From IMG/VR virus record IMGVR_UViG_3300025913_000006, positions 1 through 62,252 of that record: a stretch of DNA of 62,252 nucleotides; one strand, given 5' to 3'. This DNA is from a virus. Positions 8,125 to 15,672 of the stretch are shown here, piece after piece (the first letter of the stretch is position 1; each line of letters begins with the position of its first letter). A program made the translations under genes and the position numbers. The notes below the pieces were generated by a model. The model searched no databases. It saw only the letters and a list, made by a program, of their open reading frames with translations, and was not told the origin of the DNA.

Positions 8125-8570
8125 GGCGTTACTCCGAGGTCATAGGCTACGAACGTTCCGTTGTTTCGAATGATGTTTTCGTAGATAGCGCGCAGGCGGT
8201 CGTTATCTACGGGGTAAGCCTTATACCATTCGTCATGATCGTTGAACGCCTCAAACTGAGCTTCCATCATATTTAGTGCGTCTTCATCTTGGGTCGGTAG
8301 TGTCGTTTCTTCTAGGTGCGCGCCATCCATTCGATGTCTCGCCAGAACCCATGCTCCGACCGCGCAAACCGTACACGGTTGACCAATTCGGATTGTCTCC
8401 GCTCCCTGTTCTACGGTACAGGCCGCGTATCTAGATGTTTCAAGGTATGTACCGCACTCTGCGATAAGCTTTTCGCTTTCTAGAAGTTCCAAAACATCTT
8501 TCGCAATCGCGACCCGCTGACCTTCTGGAGTCATCGCCTCAAACTCTTCTTTGGTTGGTGGTTTATACAT
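8121..8570 (-). CDS. conserved phage hypothetical protein with CxVCAVGA motif
   Basis: A 149-aa protein with QPCTVCAVGAWVLAR in the centre and DNDRLRAIYENIIRNNGTF at the C-terminus, a combination found in a widespread uncharacterised phage family. The start is placed at ATG 8570, preceded by GAGGAAGAG and overlapping the upstream gene by 8 nt; the ORF extends to 8582. Function unknown. Confidence 0.7.
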   Translation of the reverse strand: MYKPPTKEEFEAMTPEGQRVAIAKDVLELLESEKLIAECGTYLETSRYAACTVEQGAETIRIGQPCTVCAVGAWVLARHRMDGAHLEETTLPTQDEDALNMMEAQFEAFNDHDEWYKAYPVDNDRLRAIYENIIRNNGTFVAYDLGVTP

Positions 8571-9123
8571 TCTCTTCCTCAATCTTGATAGCCGATTCGG
8601 TTTCGTCGTCGTAGAGGTAGCCCATCGCCTTCATTTCCTCGTGAAGTTCTTTGATAAACTTCTGCATCTGACCGCATGCGTCGTAGATGATCGCGCGTGG
8701 CCTTGGCGGAAGTTGCTGCCATGCGTTTTGGTATAAGTCAAGCAACATGCGCTCGCACTCAGTGATGTCGATGGCGATCTTGTGGCACTTCTCGGCGTTG
8801 CACTCGGCGATGTACTCGTCACGCGTTCCCTCAGTGAATACGGTTACTGGCTGGTCATACCCCTGACCGCGAGCGATGTTCACTGCATCGTCAATGGCTT
8901 TGATGATTGATCCACCGAAGCCGTGTCCGGCAAAAACACCAGACGGGGCTTTCACTTGCGCCCTGTACCTTGGGTTGCATCGGCTGACCTCAATAATCGC
9001 CTTCACTTCCAGCCCTCCAACGGAGCACAGATACCGAACGTCCGAAACCAAACCTTGAAACTTCGGGCTTGCACCTTTCCTCTTGACTCTCGCCGGTCCT
9101 GTTTTCGGTTTCGATAGCCGCAA
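8563..9123 (-). CDS. hypothetical protein, start uncertain (possible frameshift)
   Basis: The first gene of the leftward operon, unrecognised. The open frame begins at TTG 9123 with no ribosome site, giving 186 aa: a basic N-terminus, a beta-rich middle (YRAQVKAPSGVFAGHGFGG) and a helical C-terminus. A textbook start, ATG 9158 with AGGAGA 5-7 nt upstream, lies in a different frame and would encode a 51-aa peptide beginning MEITVDRTYKPG before stopping. A one-base indel near 9123 would join the two, so either a frameshift or a separate leader ORF exists here. Confidence 0.55.
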   Translation of the reverse strand: MRLSKPKTGPARVKRKGASPKFQGLVSDVRYLCSVGGLEVKAIIEVSRCNPRYRAQVKAPSGVFAGHGFGGSIIKAIDDAVNIARGQGYDQPVTVFTEGTRDEYIAECNAEKCHKIAIDITECERMLLDLYQNAWQQLPPRPRAIIYDACGQMQKFIKELHEEMKAMGYLYDDETESAIKIEEENV

Positions 9124-9158
9124 CCGGGCTTGTACGTTCGATCTACTGTGATTTCCAT

Positions 9159-9273
9159 GTTTCTCCTATCGGTCTTGCCGATGTAAGGATAATATCACGT
9201 CCCGCGACAAAATGGTGAACTTTTTTAGAGTTTTTCATATTTTGTTTCCGCGATCCGTGATATTATGAATCCG
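9159..9273. promoter_or_regulatory. divergent control region with perfect 10-bp inverted repeat
   Basis: The only divergent gap between the leftward recombination operon and the rightward replication operon. ATAATATCAC (9189-9198) and its exact complement GTGATATTAT (9257-9266) flank about 58 bp that include A/T tracts. Each copy also reads as an extended -10 (TG-A-TATTAT) pointing outward, so the repeat may be both promoter and operator. The leftward transcript has a leader with AGGAGA; the rightward one seems leaderless. Confidence 0.6.
9261..9266 (+). promoter_or_regulatory. -10 box (TATTAT, extended TG) of leaderless gene 9274
   Basis: TATTAT preceded by TGA, ending exactly 7 nt before ATG 9274, so transcription would start at or next to the start codon. 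No good -35 is visible. Confidence 0.55.
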
Positions 9274-9456
9274 ATGGAGAACGAACAGATTCCCAAGCGG
9301 AAATATCGGAAGCTCACGATTCAAGAGCAAATCTCCCTGCGTGATCGGTACTGGAACCGAGTGCGTACGGGAGAGACAGTCCAGCAGATCGCAGACGACT
9401 ACAACGTTTGTGCGAGGAACCTAAAGAAGCGTGTAGACGCGATGGGGAAAGAATAA
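9274..9456 (+). CDS. small HTH-type regulator candidate, 60 aa
   Basis: First gene of the rightward operon. ATG 9274 is preferred over ATG 9265 because it lies 7 nt after a -10 box and no Shine-Dalgarno is present, so it should be leaderless. The product is basic and its C-terminal half (ETVQQIADDYNVCARNLKKR) looks like a helix-turn-helix similar to those in transposase/resolvase-type proteins. Its position beside the divergent operator suggests an early regulator. Its stop overlaps the next start as TAATG. Confidence 0.65.
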   Translation: MENEQIPKRKYRKLTIQEQISLRDRYWNRVRTGETVQQIADDYNVCARNLKKRVDAMGKE

Positions 9457-11072
9457 TGCAAGCCGTCATCACGAAGGCCCAGGCCAACCAATTGCTTGCG
9501 GACGGAAACGTCGCAGTGCGTCACCGAGCGGCATTTGAGGCCCGATACAACGAAAACCTTACCATTGACCTGTCCGCGCTCGCTGAAGAAGGCGTCACGT
9601 GGCTAAGCGAAAACGGCAGTGACTTAGTTAGGCGCAAGGTGACCACATATCAGCGACTCATGTCCAACCCGGTCGCCAAGATCGGCAAACTTGAGAACAT
9701 TCCTACGCTTATGCGATCGGTTCTAAAGGACGCGCCCAATAAATGGTTCTTTGCTCAAGAGGACGGAATTCTCGTTCCTTACTTCACGGTGAGTAGCGAG
9801 TACAGCAAGGGCGAACGCGATAATCCAGCGTTCGCGACCTTGACGATGGTCGCCTACTCTCACAGTGGACAGACTTCACGAAGTTTCAAATGGTCAACGG
9901 AGGACATCAGCGGGAAGACGATTTACGACCTACTTGGCGAGAAAAACCTCGTTGCCGAAGACGACGCTCTCGTGAAGGAATATCGTCAGCAGGTTAGTAA
10001 GTATCTCAAGTTGCGGAAACTCGTAGGCGTTCAGATGCTCGCGAAGGGAAGCGGACTCCGAATGGACGGGACAAGTTGGGAATACGTCAGAGAGGCGCAA
10101 CTCGTTGACGGCCAATCGACAAAGATCGTGCTTGATGAAGAAACGCCGGAACTGAAGGAGAATCGTAAGCGCGGCAGCACTTCAAAGTCTGAATCAGTCG
10201 CGATGAAGTTCTGGAGCAAGACGACAGACGATGAAGTAGAGGAAGTTCCGTACGAAGTCCCTACGCATCCGTTCTTGTATGTCTTTAGCCTTCGAACCCA
10301 TCGCTGGCTGGAAATGCATGTTGACAACTTAACTGATTACCGGTGGTCTGACGACATCAACGATAAGTTGGTCCTTCCTCCGGCGAACAAACGGTTAATC
10401 CGACTCCTTATCGAAAACACGGGTAACAACATGGCCGACATCATCGCGGGCAAGTCGGGCGGCGTGATTGTTCTCGCTTCAGGCCCTCCAGGAGTCGGCA
10501 AGACATTGACCGCCGAAGTCACGAGCGAGCTACTTCACAAGCCCCTCTATAGCGTCCAATGCAGCCAACTGGGGACCAAAGAGGAACTGATAGAGGAACG
10601 ACTCGGCAAAGTGCTCGCTAGGGCCTCACGATGGGGGGCGGTGATGCTTATTGACGAGTCAGACGTTTATGTGCGGACTCGTGGCGAGGACATCCAACAA
10701 AACGCAATCGTTGGCGTCTTCCTGCGCACCCTTGAGTATTACAACGGCTTCCTATTCTTGACAACGAACCGCGCCACGACGGTTGACGATGCGATCCTGT
10801 CTCGGTTGACCGCGCACGTTCGGTATCGACTTCCCAATATCGAAGATCGGCGCACTATCCTCAAGGTTCAGGCCGAAGCGTTGGGCGTCGAGTTATCGCG
10901 AGAGGTTATCGACCACGCGGTAAACCTGCCTCTTTCTGGTCGTGATATTCGAAGCGTTCTGAAGCTTGCGCGACTCGTCGGAAAGTCAGAAAACCGCCCA
11001 TTGGACGTCGATCTACTCAAATTCTGTCTTGAATACCAAGACGTAACCGAATCAAGCGAGGAAAATGTATGA
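9456..11072 (+). CDS. AAA+ ATPase
   Basis: A 538-aa protein starting at ATG 9456 (TAATG overlap). The N-terminal about 300 residues are a poorly conserved domain; the C-terminal AAA+ module has Walker A GPPGVGKT (about 343-350), Walker B MLIDES (about 397-402), a sensor-1 TTNR and an arginine-finger-like ILSRLTAHVRY. The core resembles classical AAA proteins (FtsH/Bcs1/p97-like), not the bacterial clamp loader. It sits two genes before a sliding clamp and upstream of the primase-helicase, so it may load the clamp or remodel replication complexes; that is inference. Confidence 0.88.
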   Translation: MQAVITKAQANQLLADGNVAVRHRAAFEARYNENLTIDLSALAEEGVTWLSENGSDLVRRKVTTYQRLMSNPVAKIGKLENIPTLMRSVLKDAPNKWFFAQEDGILVPYFTVSSEYSKGERDNPAFATLTMVAYSHSGQTSRSFKWSTEDISGKTIYDLLGEKNLVAEDDALVKEYRQQVSKYLKLRKLVGVQMLAKGSGLRMDGTSWEYVREAQLVDGQSTKIVLDEETPELKENRKRGSTSKSESVAMKFWSKTTDDEVEEVPYEVPTHPFLYVFSLRTHRWLEMHVDNLTDYRWSDDINDKLVLPPANKRLIRLLIENTGNNMADIIAGKSGGVIVLASGPPGVGKTLTAEVTSELLHKPLYSVQCSQLGTKEELIEERLGKVLARASRWGAVMLIDESDVYVRTRGEDIQQNAIVGVFLRTLEYYNGFLFLTTNRATTVDDAILSRLTAHVRYRLPNIEDRRTILKVQAEALGVELSREVIDHAVNLPLSGRDIRSVLKLARLVGKSENRPLDVDLLKFCLEYQDVTESSEENV

Positions 11073-11374
11073 CCGATCCCGATCTCAGCCCAACCGCTCA
11101 ACGCGCACTCCTTCACAAATCTCCAATGGATGCGATTGACTTCCTTCGGAGGATGGGAGCAATGCCGTACGAAATCCAATTCAACGAAGAGGTGGAGGAA
11201 TCCGAATCAGAACGCGAAGAGACTCGTGATGACGGAACGACGGTTGTTTACATAGAATCAGAAATCACGATCACCAAAGTTCAAATGCAAGATGAAAAAG
11301 AACTCTTCACTCCCCACAAATGCGAAGTAGCCATCCTTCAAATTAGGCTTGCGGTTGCGGAGGGGAGACTGTGA
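11069..11374 (+). CDS. acidic hypothetical protein, 101 aa
   Basis: Coupled to both neighbours (ATGA at 11069, GTGATG at 11371). An N-terminal helical part is followed by a strongly acidic central stretch (EEVEESESEREE) and a short beta/helical end. No family recognised. The position between the AAA+ ATPase and the clamp hints at a replication accessory role, without direct support. Confidence 0.65.
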   Translation: MTDPDLSPTAQRALLHKSPMDAIDFLRRMGAMPYEIQFNEEVEESESEREETRDDGTTVVYIESEITITKVQMQDEKELFTPHKCEVAILQIRLAVAEGRL

Positions 11375-12468
11375 TGGCAGAGAAGATTGTTTTGAATCGC
11401 AAAGAGATTTTCGCGGCGTCGAAATCTGCATTGCAGGCGACAAACTCTAAGTTCACGGACTTCATGATTTCTCCATGTGACGCTGGGCTTACCATTGCGG
11501 GCAGCAAAGATACTCTGTATATTGGGCGCACGATTGAAGGGCGGTTCGAATTTGAGGCGTTCAAAGTGTGCGCCTCCGATTTTCATAAAGGACTCAGCTC
11601 TCTTGAATCTGACACCGTGGAAATCGCCTCAGAAAAGCACAAAATCGGTGTTTATTCTGGGAATTCGTTGTTTCGGCTGCCGATAAATGAGGAGGTTGAA
11701 TCATTCCCTGACTACGCATATCTTTCTACGCCAGAGGAAGAAATGGATATCACTGGCACTGATATTAGACGGGCGCTTCTCGTGAAAGATTGTGTTGACC
11801 TCGTGGCGGGTCTCCCTACTTCGAAATGCGGAATCTATCTGATAGAAGAGCACGCAGTAGGATTCAACGGGCGATTTCTTATGCGCTCGAAGCTCAGCAC
11901 GGAATTTCCCGCAGGCAGACGAGACATCGGCCTATATCCTGAAGGGCTAAAGGTTGTCTCTGATCTTTCCGCCGACGCTGAGATTGTGAGGGTCCGATTG
12001 CATTCCGGGAGGGTCGAGTTTGTCGGCGATGGATTCAGAGTTGTAACAGGTCGAATCCCGTGCGGAATGCCAATTTTCGAAAAGAGCATCCGCGCCGAGT
12101 CGCCAACGACATGGATCGCGAACACCGAAGAGTTAGCATCGGCAGTACGTAGCGCGAATCTATACGGCCCTGTGAGCGTTGGCCTAGAGGTAGTCAATAA
12201 TCAGCTACGCGTCTTCACTGGTCATAGCGAAAGGCTCGGTTCTTCTGAATCGTTCGTTCAAGTGGAGGCATCGGGAGGCATCTCGCATGTTTTCATGAAT
12301 CCAGAAAATATATCTTCAGCCCTCAGTGCGATACAGTCCGAGAAGTGTGAAATCGGCCTGCTCTCCCAAACTCAGCCGGTATTCATCAAGCCGTTTGAGG
12401 GTGATGAAATATTTGCCGCCTCAGCCCCAATGCCAGTCCATGCGAATCTGCTCAAGGTGACGGCATGA
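11374..12468 (+). CDS. dnaN: DnaN-like DNA polymerase sliding clamp
   Basis: A 364-aa product, close to the 366 aa of bacterial beta clamps. Sequence features fit the three-domain DnaN fold: the ISPCDAGLTIAGSKDTLYIG strand pair in domain 1, FRLPINEEVESFPDY (the clamp RLPxxxxxxFP signature) near residue 100, and a C-terminal domain ending in a beta-rich PV-F region. The clamp encircles DNA and tethers polymerase and repair enzymes. The start is ATG 11374 with GGAGGGG upstream; GTG 11371 is the alternative. Phages of this size rarely carry their own bacterial-type clamp. Confidence 0.85.
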   Translation: MAEKIVLNRKEIFAASKSALQATNSKFTDFMISPCDAGLTIAGSKDTLYIGRTIEGRFEFEAFKVCASDFHKGLSSLESDTVEIASEKHKIGVYSGNSLFRLPINEEVESFPDYAYLSTPEEEMDITGTDIRRALLVKDCVDLVAGLPTSKCGIYLIEEHAVGFNGRFLMRSKLSTEFPAGRRDIGLYPEGLKVVSDLSADAEIVRVRLHSGRVEFVGDGFRVVTGRIPCGMPIFEKSIRAESPTTWIANTEELASAVRSANLYGPVSVGLEVVNNQLRVFTGHSERLGSSESFVQVEASGGISHVFMNPENISSALSAIQSEKCEIGLLSQTQPVFIKPFEGDEIFAASAPMPVHANLLKVTA

Positions 12469-12785
12469 AAAAATCCCCACTCAATAAGCTAAGCCAATCC
12501 CGCACAGCCAAGAATAGACGGGCTCAAGACGCACAGGATAGAAAGACTCTCAAAAAGCGAACCTTACTTTGCGAGCTATGCGAACAAGAAGGGTTCAGTG
12601 TCACCGCCGTTGACCTCCACCACATTAGAACCAAAGCTTCGCATCCAGAACTAAGACACGTACCGGCCAACTGGGTTGCTTTATGTAGGCATCACCATAC
12701 CTGTGCCCACGAGAACCCGAACGCTATGCGACAGTGGTTCATTGCCACGCGATCAGAAGACGCGAAGGAAATAGGACTATCATGA
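12465..12785 (+). CDS. HNH endonuclease-like protein
   Basis: A 106-aa protein with a basic N-terminus and an HNH core: CELCEQEGF, DLHHIRTK, PANWVALCRHHHTCAHENP. Cys pairs and the His-rich third motif suit a zinc-bound beta-beta-alpha nuclease. ATGA overlaps bind it to the clamp gene upstream and the RuvC-like gene downstream, suggesting a role in DNA processing during replication and not a free-standing homing element. Confidence 0.8.
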   Translation: MKKSPLNKLSQSRTAKNRRAQDAQDRKTLKKRTLLCELCEQEGFSVTAVDLHHIRTKASHPELRHVPANWVALCRHHHTCAHENPNAMRQWFIATRSEDAKEIGLS

Positions 12786-13261
12786 CAGTCGGAGCCATAG
12801 ATCCTGGGAATTCAGGTGCCGTGGCAGTCATCACGGACGGCAAAGTATTCGTCATACCCATGCCGATGATCGACGGTCACCCCAACATAGAAGAGATCGC
12901 GAACTATCTTTCACTATGCGACCTAGTTGTACTCGAAAAGATAGGCAACAGACCTGGGCAGTCATCGGTAGCGACCATGACAAGCGGTGTAAATTGGGGG
13001 ATGATACTCGCCATGTTGATGATGAAGCATATCCCTCACGAGATCGTTCAACCTCAGACTTGGAAGAAGGAGTTCGGCCTGAACGCGAAACGAGGATCGG
13101 CGAAACAATCGGTGAAGGAAATCAAGGAGGCCAGTGTCGCCCGCTGCAAGGCTCTGTACCCCGAAGTTAGTTTGCTTGCCACTCCAAACTCGCGGGTGGA
13201 TAAGCCGGACCTTGCAGAGGCAATTCTTATGGCAGAATTCGGAAGGAGGCTGAGGAAATGA
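12782..13261 (+). CDS. RuvC-like Holliday junction resolvase
   Basis: A 159-aa RNase H-fold nuclease. Acidic residues line up with RuvC: GAIDPGNSGA at the N-terminus (Asp), VVLEKIG (Glu) and DKPDLAEAILMAEFG at the C-terminus (Asp pair). The start is ATG 12782, in an ATGA overlap; the longer ORF from 12734 is not needed. It would resolve branched intermediates before packaging, consistent with the RecT/YqaJ recombination module on the other operon. Confidence 0.88.
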   Translation: MTVGAIDPGNSGAVAVITDGKVFVIPMPMIDGHPNIEEIANYLSLCDLVVLEKIGNRPGQSSVATMTSGVNWGMILAMLMMKHIPHEIVQPQTWKKEFGLNAKRGSAKQSVKEIKEASVARCKALYPEVSLLATPNSRVDKPDLAEAILMAEFGRRLRK

Positions 13262-13662
13262 AGGAAGCTAACTACGAAGCGCGAACAGTCCGAAGGCATT
13301 ACGTGACCCACGAAAGGGCGGTCGAAGTTCAAACGGGAGTGGACGATTTCGACATCCGAACAAGTAGAGTCGTGAAGTCATTTGCCCATATGGACGATGC
13401 GGCTATGTGGGTAGCCAGACAAGAAATGATGACACGTGTCCTCGCAGAATACGGCCCAAAGACAGACGCGCAATGGCATAACGCATGGGCGTCAGAGTTT
13501 CCTCCTGACCCAAAATGTGGATGCTGCAATGGCGACGATGAGTATTTCATGTTCGTTGAATCAGAGCGCGCAGACGGACTCTACTATTTTTGCAGGAAGG
13601 CGCGTAGGTCTTGTCTTTTTAATAGGCAAAAAGAATTAATGGACGGATGGAAAGAACAATGA
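13258..13662 (+). CDS. zinc-ribbon hypothetical protein, 134 aa
   Basis: N-terminal alpha/beta half (HYVTHERAVEVQTGVDDFDI) and a C-terminal half containing CGCC and a distant FCRKARRSC pair that could bind zinc. ATGA coupling to the genes on both sides. No family recognised. Confidence 0.65.
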   Translation: MKEANYEARTVRRHYVTHERAVEVQTGVDDFDIRTSRVVKSFAHMDDAAMWVARQEMMTRVLAEYGPKTDAQWHNAWASEFPPDPKCGCCNGDDEYFMFVESERADGLYYFCRKARRSCLFNRQKELMDGWKEQ

Positions 13663-13925
13663 AGTCATTAACCTTCAAACAAGCCAACCTACTCGACTAC
13701 CTTATAGACTTCCAAGAAGAGAAAGGTAGACCGCCAACTATTCGCGAACTTATGGAGCCGTTGAAAGTTACATCACTTCGCGGCGTCACTGTCCATCTCG
13801 ACGCACTTCACCGAAAGGGCTTCTTGACTCGTGATCCTTCTGCCAGATCAATCAAGGTCTTACGGAATCGTCACGGCGAGTTGATGAGCGAGAGGACTTG
13901 CCCGCATTGCGGAGGGAAATTGTGA
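13659..13925 (+). CDS. LexA-type DNA-binding domain protein without peptidase domain
   Basis: The 88-aa product begins LTFKQANLLDYLIDFQEEKG and continues RPPTIRELMEPL, then VTVHLDALHRKGFLTRD. This matches the winged-helix N-terminal domain of LexA almost end to end. The S24 self-cleavage domain is absent; instead the protein ends in CPHCGG, half a zinc knuckle. It should therefore bind DNA but not respond to RecA in the usual way. It might compete for host SOS boxes or control phage promoters. Start at ATG 13659 by ATGA overlap. Confidence 0.8.
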   Translation: MKSLTFKQANLLDYLIDFQEEKGRPPTIRELMEPLKVTSLRGVTVHLDALHRKGFLTRDPSARSIKVLRNRHGELMSERTCPHCGGKL

Positions 13926-14032
13926 CGTACGATCAAGTCCTGATTCAACTCGGAAAGACGGCACTGTTCATTCTATTCATCGCGTTCGTGGCTTCGATCA
14001 TTTACGCGATCTACCGGACGTGCAAATCATGA
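13922..14032 (+). CDS. single-pass membrane microprotein, 36 aa
   Basis: GTG 13922 overlaps the upstream stop (GTGA) and its own stop overlaps the next ATG (ATGA at 14029), so it fits tightly between real genes. After a short polar N-terminus one hydrophobic helix (LFILFIAFVASIIYAI) spans about residues 15-30, followed by a basic tail. No homologue recognised. Confidence 0.6.
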   Translation: MTYDQVLIQLGKTALFILFIAFVASIIYAIYRTCKS

Positions 14033-14580
14033 TAGAGGGCCACACGCAACGTTATAGGCATCCGGCCATTTGCCCTCAATGCGGAAAGGAGTTTTTATGC
14101 CGCGTTGGCGATCTAAACCGCGCCGAACGAATCGGAGCCCCTAGGTTTTGTGGCATTAAATGCGCAGGCTTATCCCATAGGCTTCGCGATCCACCTACAG
14201 AAGAAGAACGCAAGGCCAAGAAAAAGGCTTACGATGAGCAGCGACGTAAAGAAAAAGCCTCAGAGCTAAAGATCAAGAAAGCTGAGTATTACAAGCGAAC
14301 TGCAAATAGGGAGAAGGAGCGAGAAATCAGGCAGAAGAATATGCATAAGCACGTCGAATACTGCCGCAGACCAGAGTACAAGGAATACAAATCAGAATAC
14401 GACCAAATGTATCGCGCGAAGAAGTTCTACGGAGAATTTTACGAGGCCGCTATCGCGCTGATTAACCTCGAAACTGAAGTAGCGGAGCGCGTCGAAAAAG
14501 TAGACCGCGCAATCGCGAAAGGGACACTGAACAAGAGCCAAACAAGGAAACGAGAATATGAAAGACTTAACAGCAACTAA
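14029..14580 (+). CDS. zinc-finger and coiled-coil basic protein, 183 aa
   Basis: The N-terminal 50 residues hold CPQCGKEF and FCGIKCAG (a four-Cys finger). The remainder is a very Lys/Arg/Glu-rich helical region, probably coiled coil, ending with REYERLNSN. This layout occurs in uncharacterised phage DNA-binding proteins. The ATG is coupled to the microprotein upstream. Function unknown; DNA or RNA binding is likely from composition. Confidence 0.7.
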   Translation: MIEGHTQRYRHPAICPQCGKEFLCRVGDLNRAERIGAPRFCGIKCAGLSHRLRDPPTEEERKAKKKAYDEQRRKEKASELKIKKAEYYKRTANREKEREIRQKNMHKHVEYCRRPEYKEYKSEYDQMYRAKKFYGEFYEAAIALINLETEVAERVEKVDRAIAKGTLNKSQTRKREYERLNSN

Positions 14581-14764
14581 CCTCAAGCAAGCACTATGGG
14601 AAACCCTCAACGGGATCAAGGATGGGTCAATGCAGCCCGCACAAGGCGATTCTGTCGCCACTCAGGCACGGGAGATACTTCGAACCGTCAAGGTCCAATT
14701 GCAGGTGTCCCAGCAAGCCAAGCGGAGCATCCCGGCTGACGTGATTGGGTTCAGCGAGAAGTAA
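14558..14764 (+). CDS. conserved small phage protein, 68 aa
   Basis: Begins MKDLTATNLKQALWETLNGI and contains VATQAREILRTVK and IPADVIGFSE. These segments recur in a widespread family of short helical phage proteins of unknown role. It overlaps the 3' end of the preceding gene by 23 nt. AAGGAAACGAG lies about 5-14 nt upstream of ATG 14558. Confidence 0.75.
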   Translation: MKDLTATNLKQALWETLNGIKDGSMQPAQGDSVATQAREILRTVKVQLQVSQQAKRSIPADVIGFSEK

Positions 14765-14772
14765 GATCATCA

Positions 14773-14810
14773 GGAATCCTCCAACTTTTAGGAAATTGTT
14801 AGGGGATTCC
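14773..14810 (+). other. 13-bp imperfect hairpin after gene 14764
   Basis: The arms at 14773-14785 and 14798-14810 pair over 13 positions with one wobble and one mismatch around a 12-nt loop. There is no T tract after it, so it is more likely an RNA end-stabilising or processing structure than a terminator. Confidence 0.5.
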
Positions 14811-14818
14811 GAACCACC

Positions 14819-15005
14819 TTGCACCACCCACCCAAGATAGGATATTCTGTATCTGTCCCTCTTCTCGGGATGCGCGAAGTGAAGCCCGCGCCGAAGAACC
14901 CAATAGCCATGAAAAGCGTCCATAGTTCATACGTCGCCCTCGTTGGCGGTTGCGATCAGGTTTTATTGGGCCTGGCTTCATCCGCGCCGCCGCCGAGGGT
15001 TTTTT
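14819..15005 (+). ncRNA. candidate small RNA with own promoter and terminator
   Basis: No convincing gene lies in 14765-15030. TTGCAC (14819-14824), an 18-nt spacer and TATTCT (14843-14848) form a sigma-70-like promoter with a start near 14856. About 150 nt later the segment 14937-14949 pairs with 14987-14999 (6 bp, a 2x2 loop, 5 bp) and is followed at once by six T (15000-15005), an intrinsic terminator. A short structured RNA is the simplest reading. Alternatively the hairpin just ends the upstream operon and gives the HNH gene separate control. Confidence 0.4.
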
Positions 15006-15030
15006 CGTGCCCGAAGGTGACCTTCTCGTG

Positions 15031-15672
15031 ATGGAGCTACACGAGAAGGTTCGTGGCCTCAAATCCTACACGAACACGCAGGGAAAGAAAGCTTGGGAAA
15101 ACGAAGAGCGCCAGTTCATCGTCACCTCCAAGTATCCGATGATCCGGCAACGGCAAGCGGACGATTACATTCCCGAATGCGAAGCCTGCGCGGCAGGTGC
15201 CGTTGAGATATTTTTTGACCTCCGGGAAGATACAGGCGCGCTCGTTCTGAAATGCGCCTATTGTCTTCGGCCCGTTCAGGGAGGCTACGGAAGGCTTGGA
15301 TTCAGGGGGGGGTTCTCGGACAAAAAGGACCCATTACGAATATTCAAGCCACACGAGCGCATGGAGATTCTTCGGCGCGACCGGGTTCGCTGCTTCCTTT
15401 GTGGGGCAACTCCAGAAAGCGACGAGCTTGTTGCGGATCATATCGTTCCTCACGCATCCAAGGGTCCAACTGAGATACTGAACGGGATAACCTTGTGCGT
15501 CAGGTGCAATACCGCGAAATCGGACAAAGGAGATCCTGTTTTGATGCTCAATGCTCTCGCCCATACCCATCGAGACGCCGCGAAGGGCGATGGATTCGAG
15601 GGCCTTTTCTCTCTTGTTCGATCTATTGGAATTAACCTTAGAATGTGGAAAGAGCGCGAGGATGTCAAGTGA
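15031..15672 (+). CDS. HNH endonuclease, McrA-like
   Basis: A 213-aa protein; the start is set at ATG 15031 after the terminator-like hairpin, since the longer frame from 14950 would run through it. An N-terminal segment has a four-Cys ribbon (CEACAAG ... CAYC). The HNH core follows: RVRCFLCGATPE, ELVADHIVPHASKGP, NGITLCVRCNTAKSDKGDP. This is a Cys4-type HNH nuclease. Its stop overlaps the primase-helicase GTG start (GTGA), so it is translated with the replication proteins. Confidence 0.82.
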   Translation: MELHEKVRGLKSYTNTQGKKAWENEERQFIVTSKYPMIRQRQADDYIPECEACAAGAVEIFFDLREDTGALVLKCAYCLRPVQGGYGRLGFRGGFSDKKDPLRIFKPHERMEILRRDRVRCFLCGATPESDELVADHIVPHASKGPTEILNGITLCVRCNTAKSDKGDPVLMLNALAHTHRDAAKGDGFEGLFSLVRSIGINLRMWKEREDVK

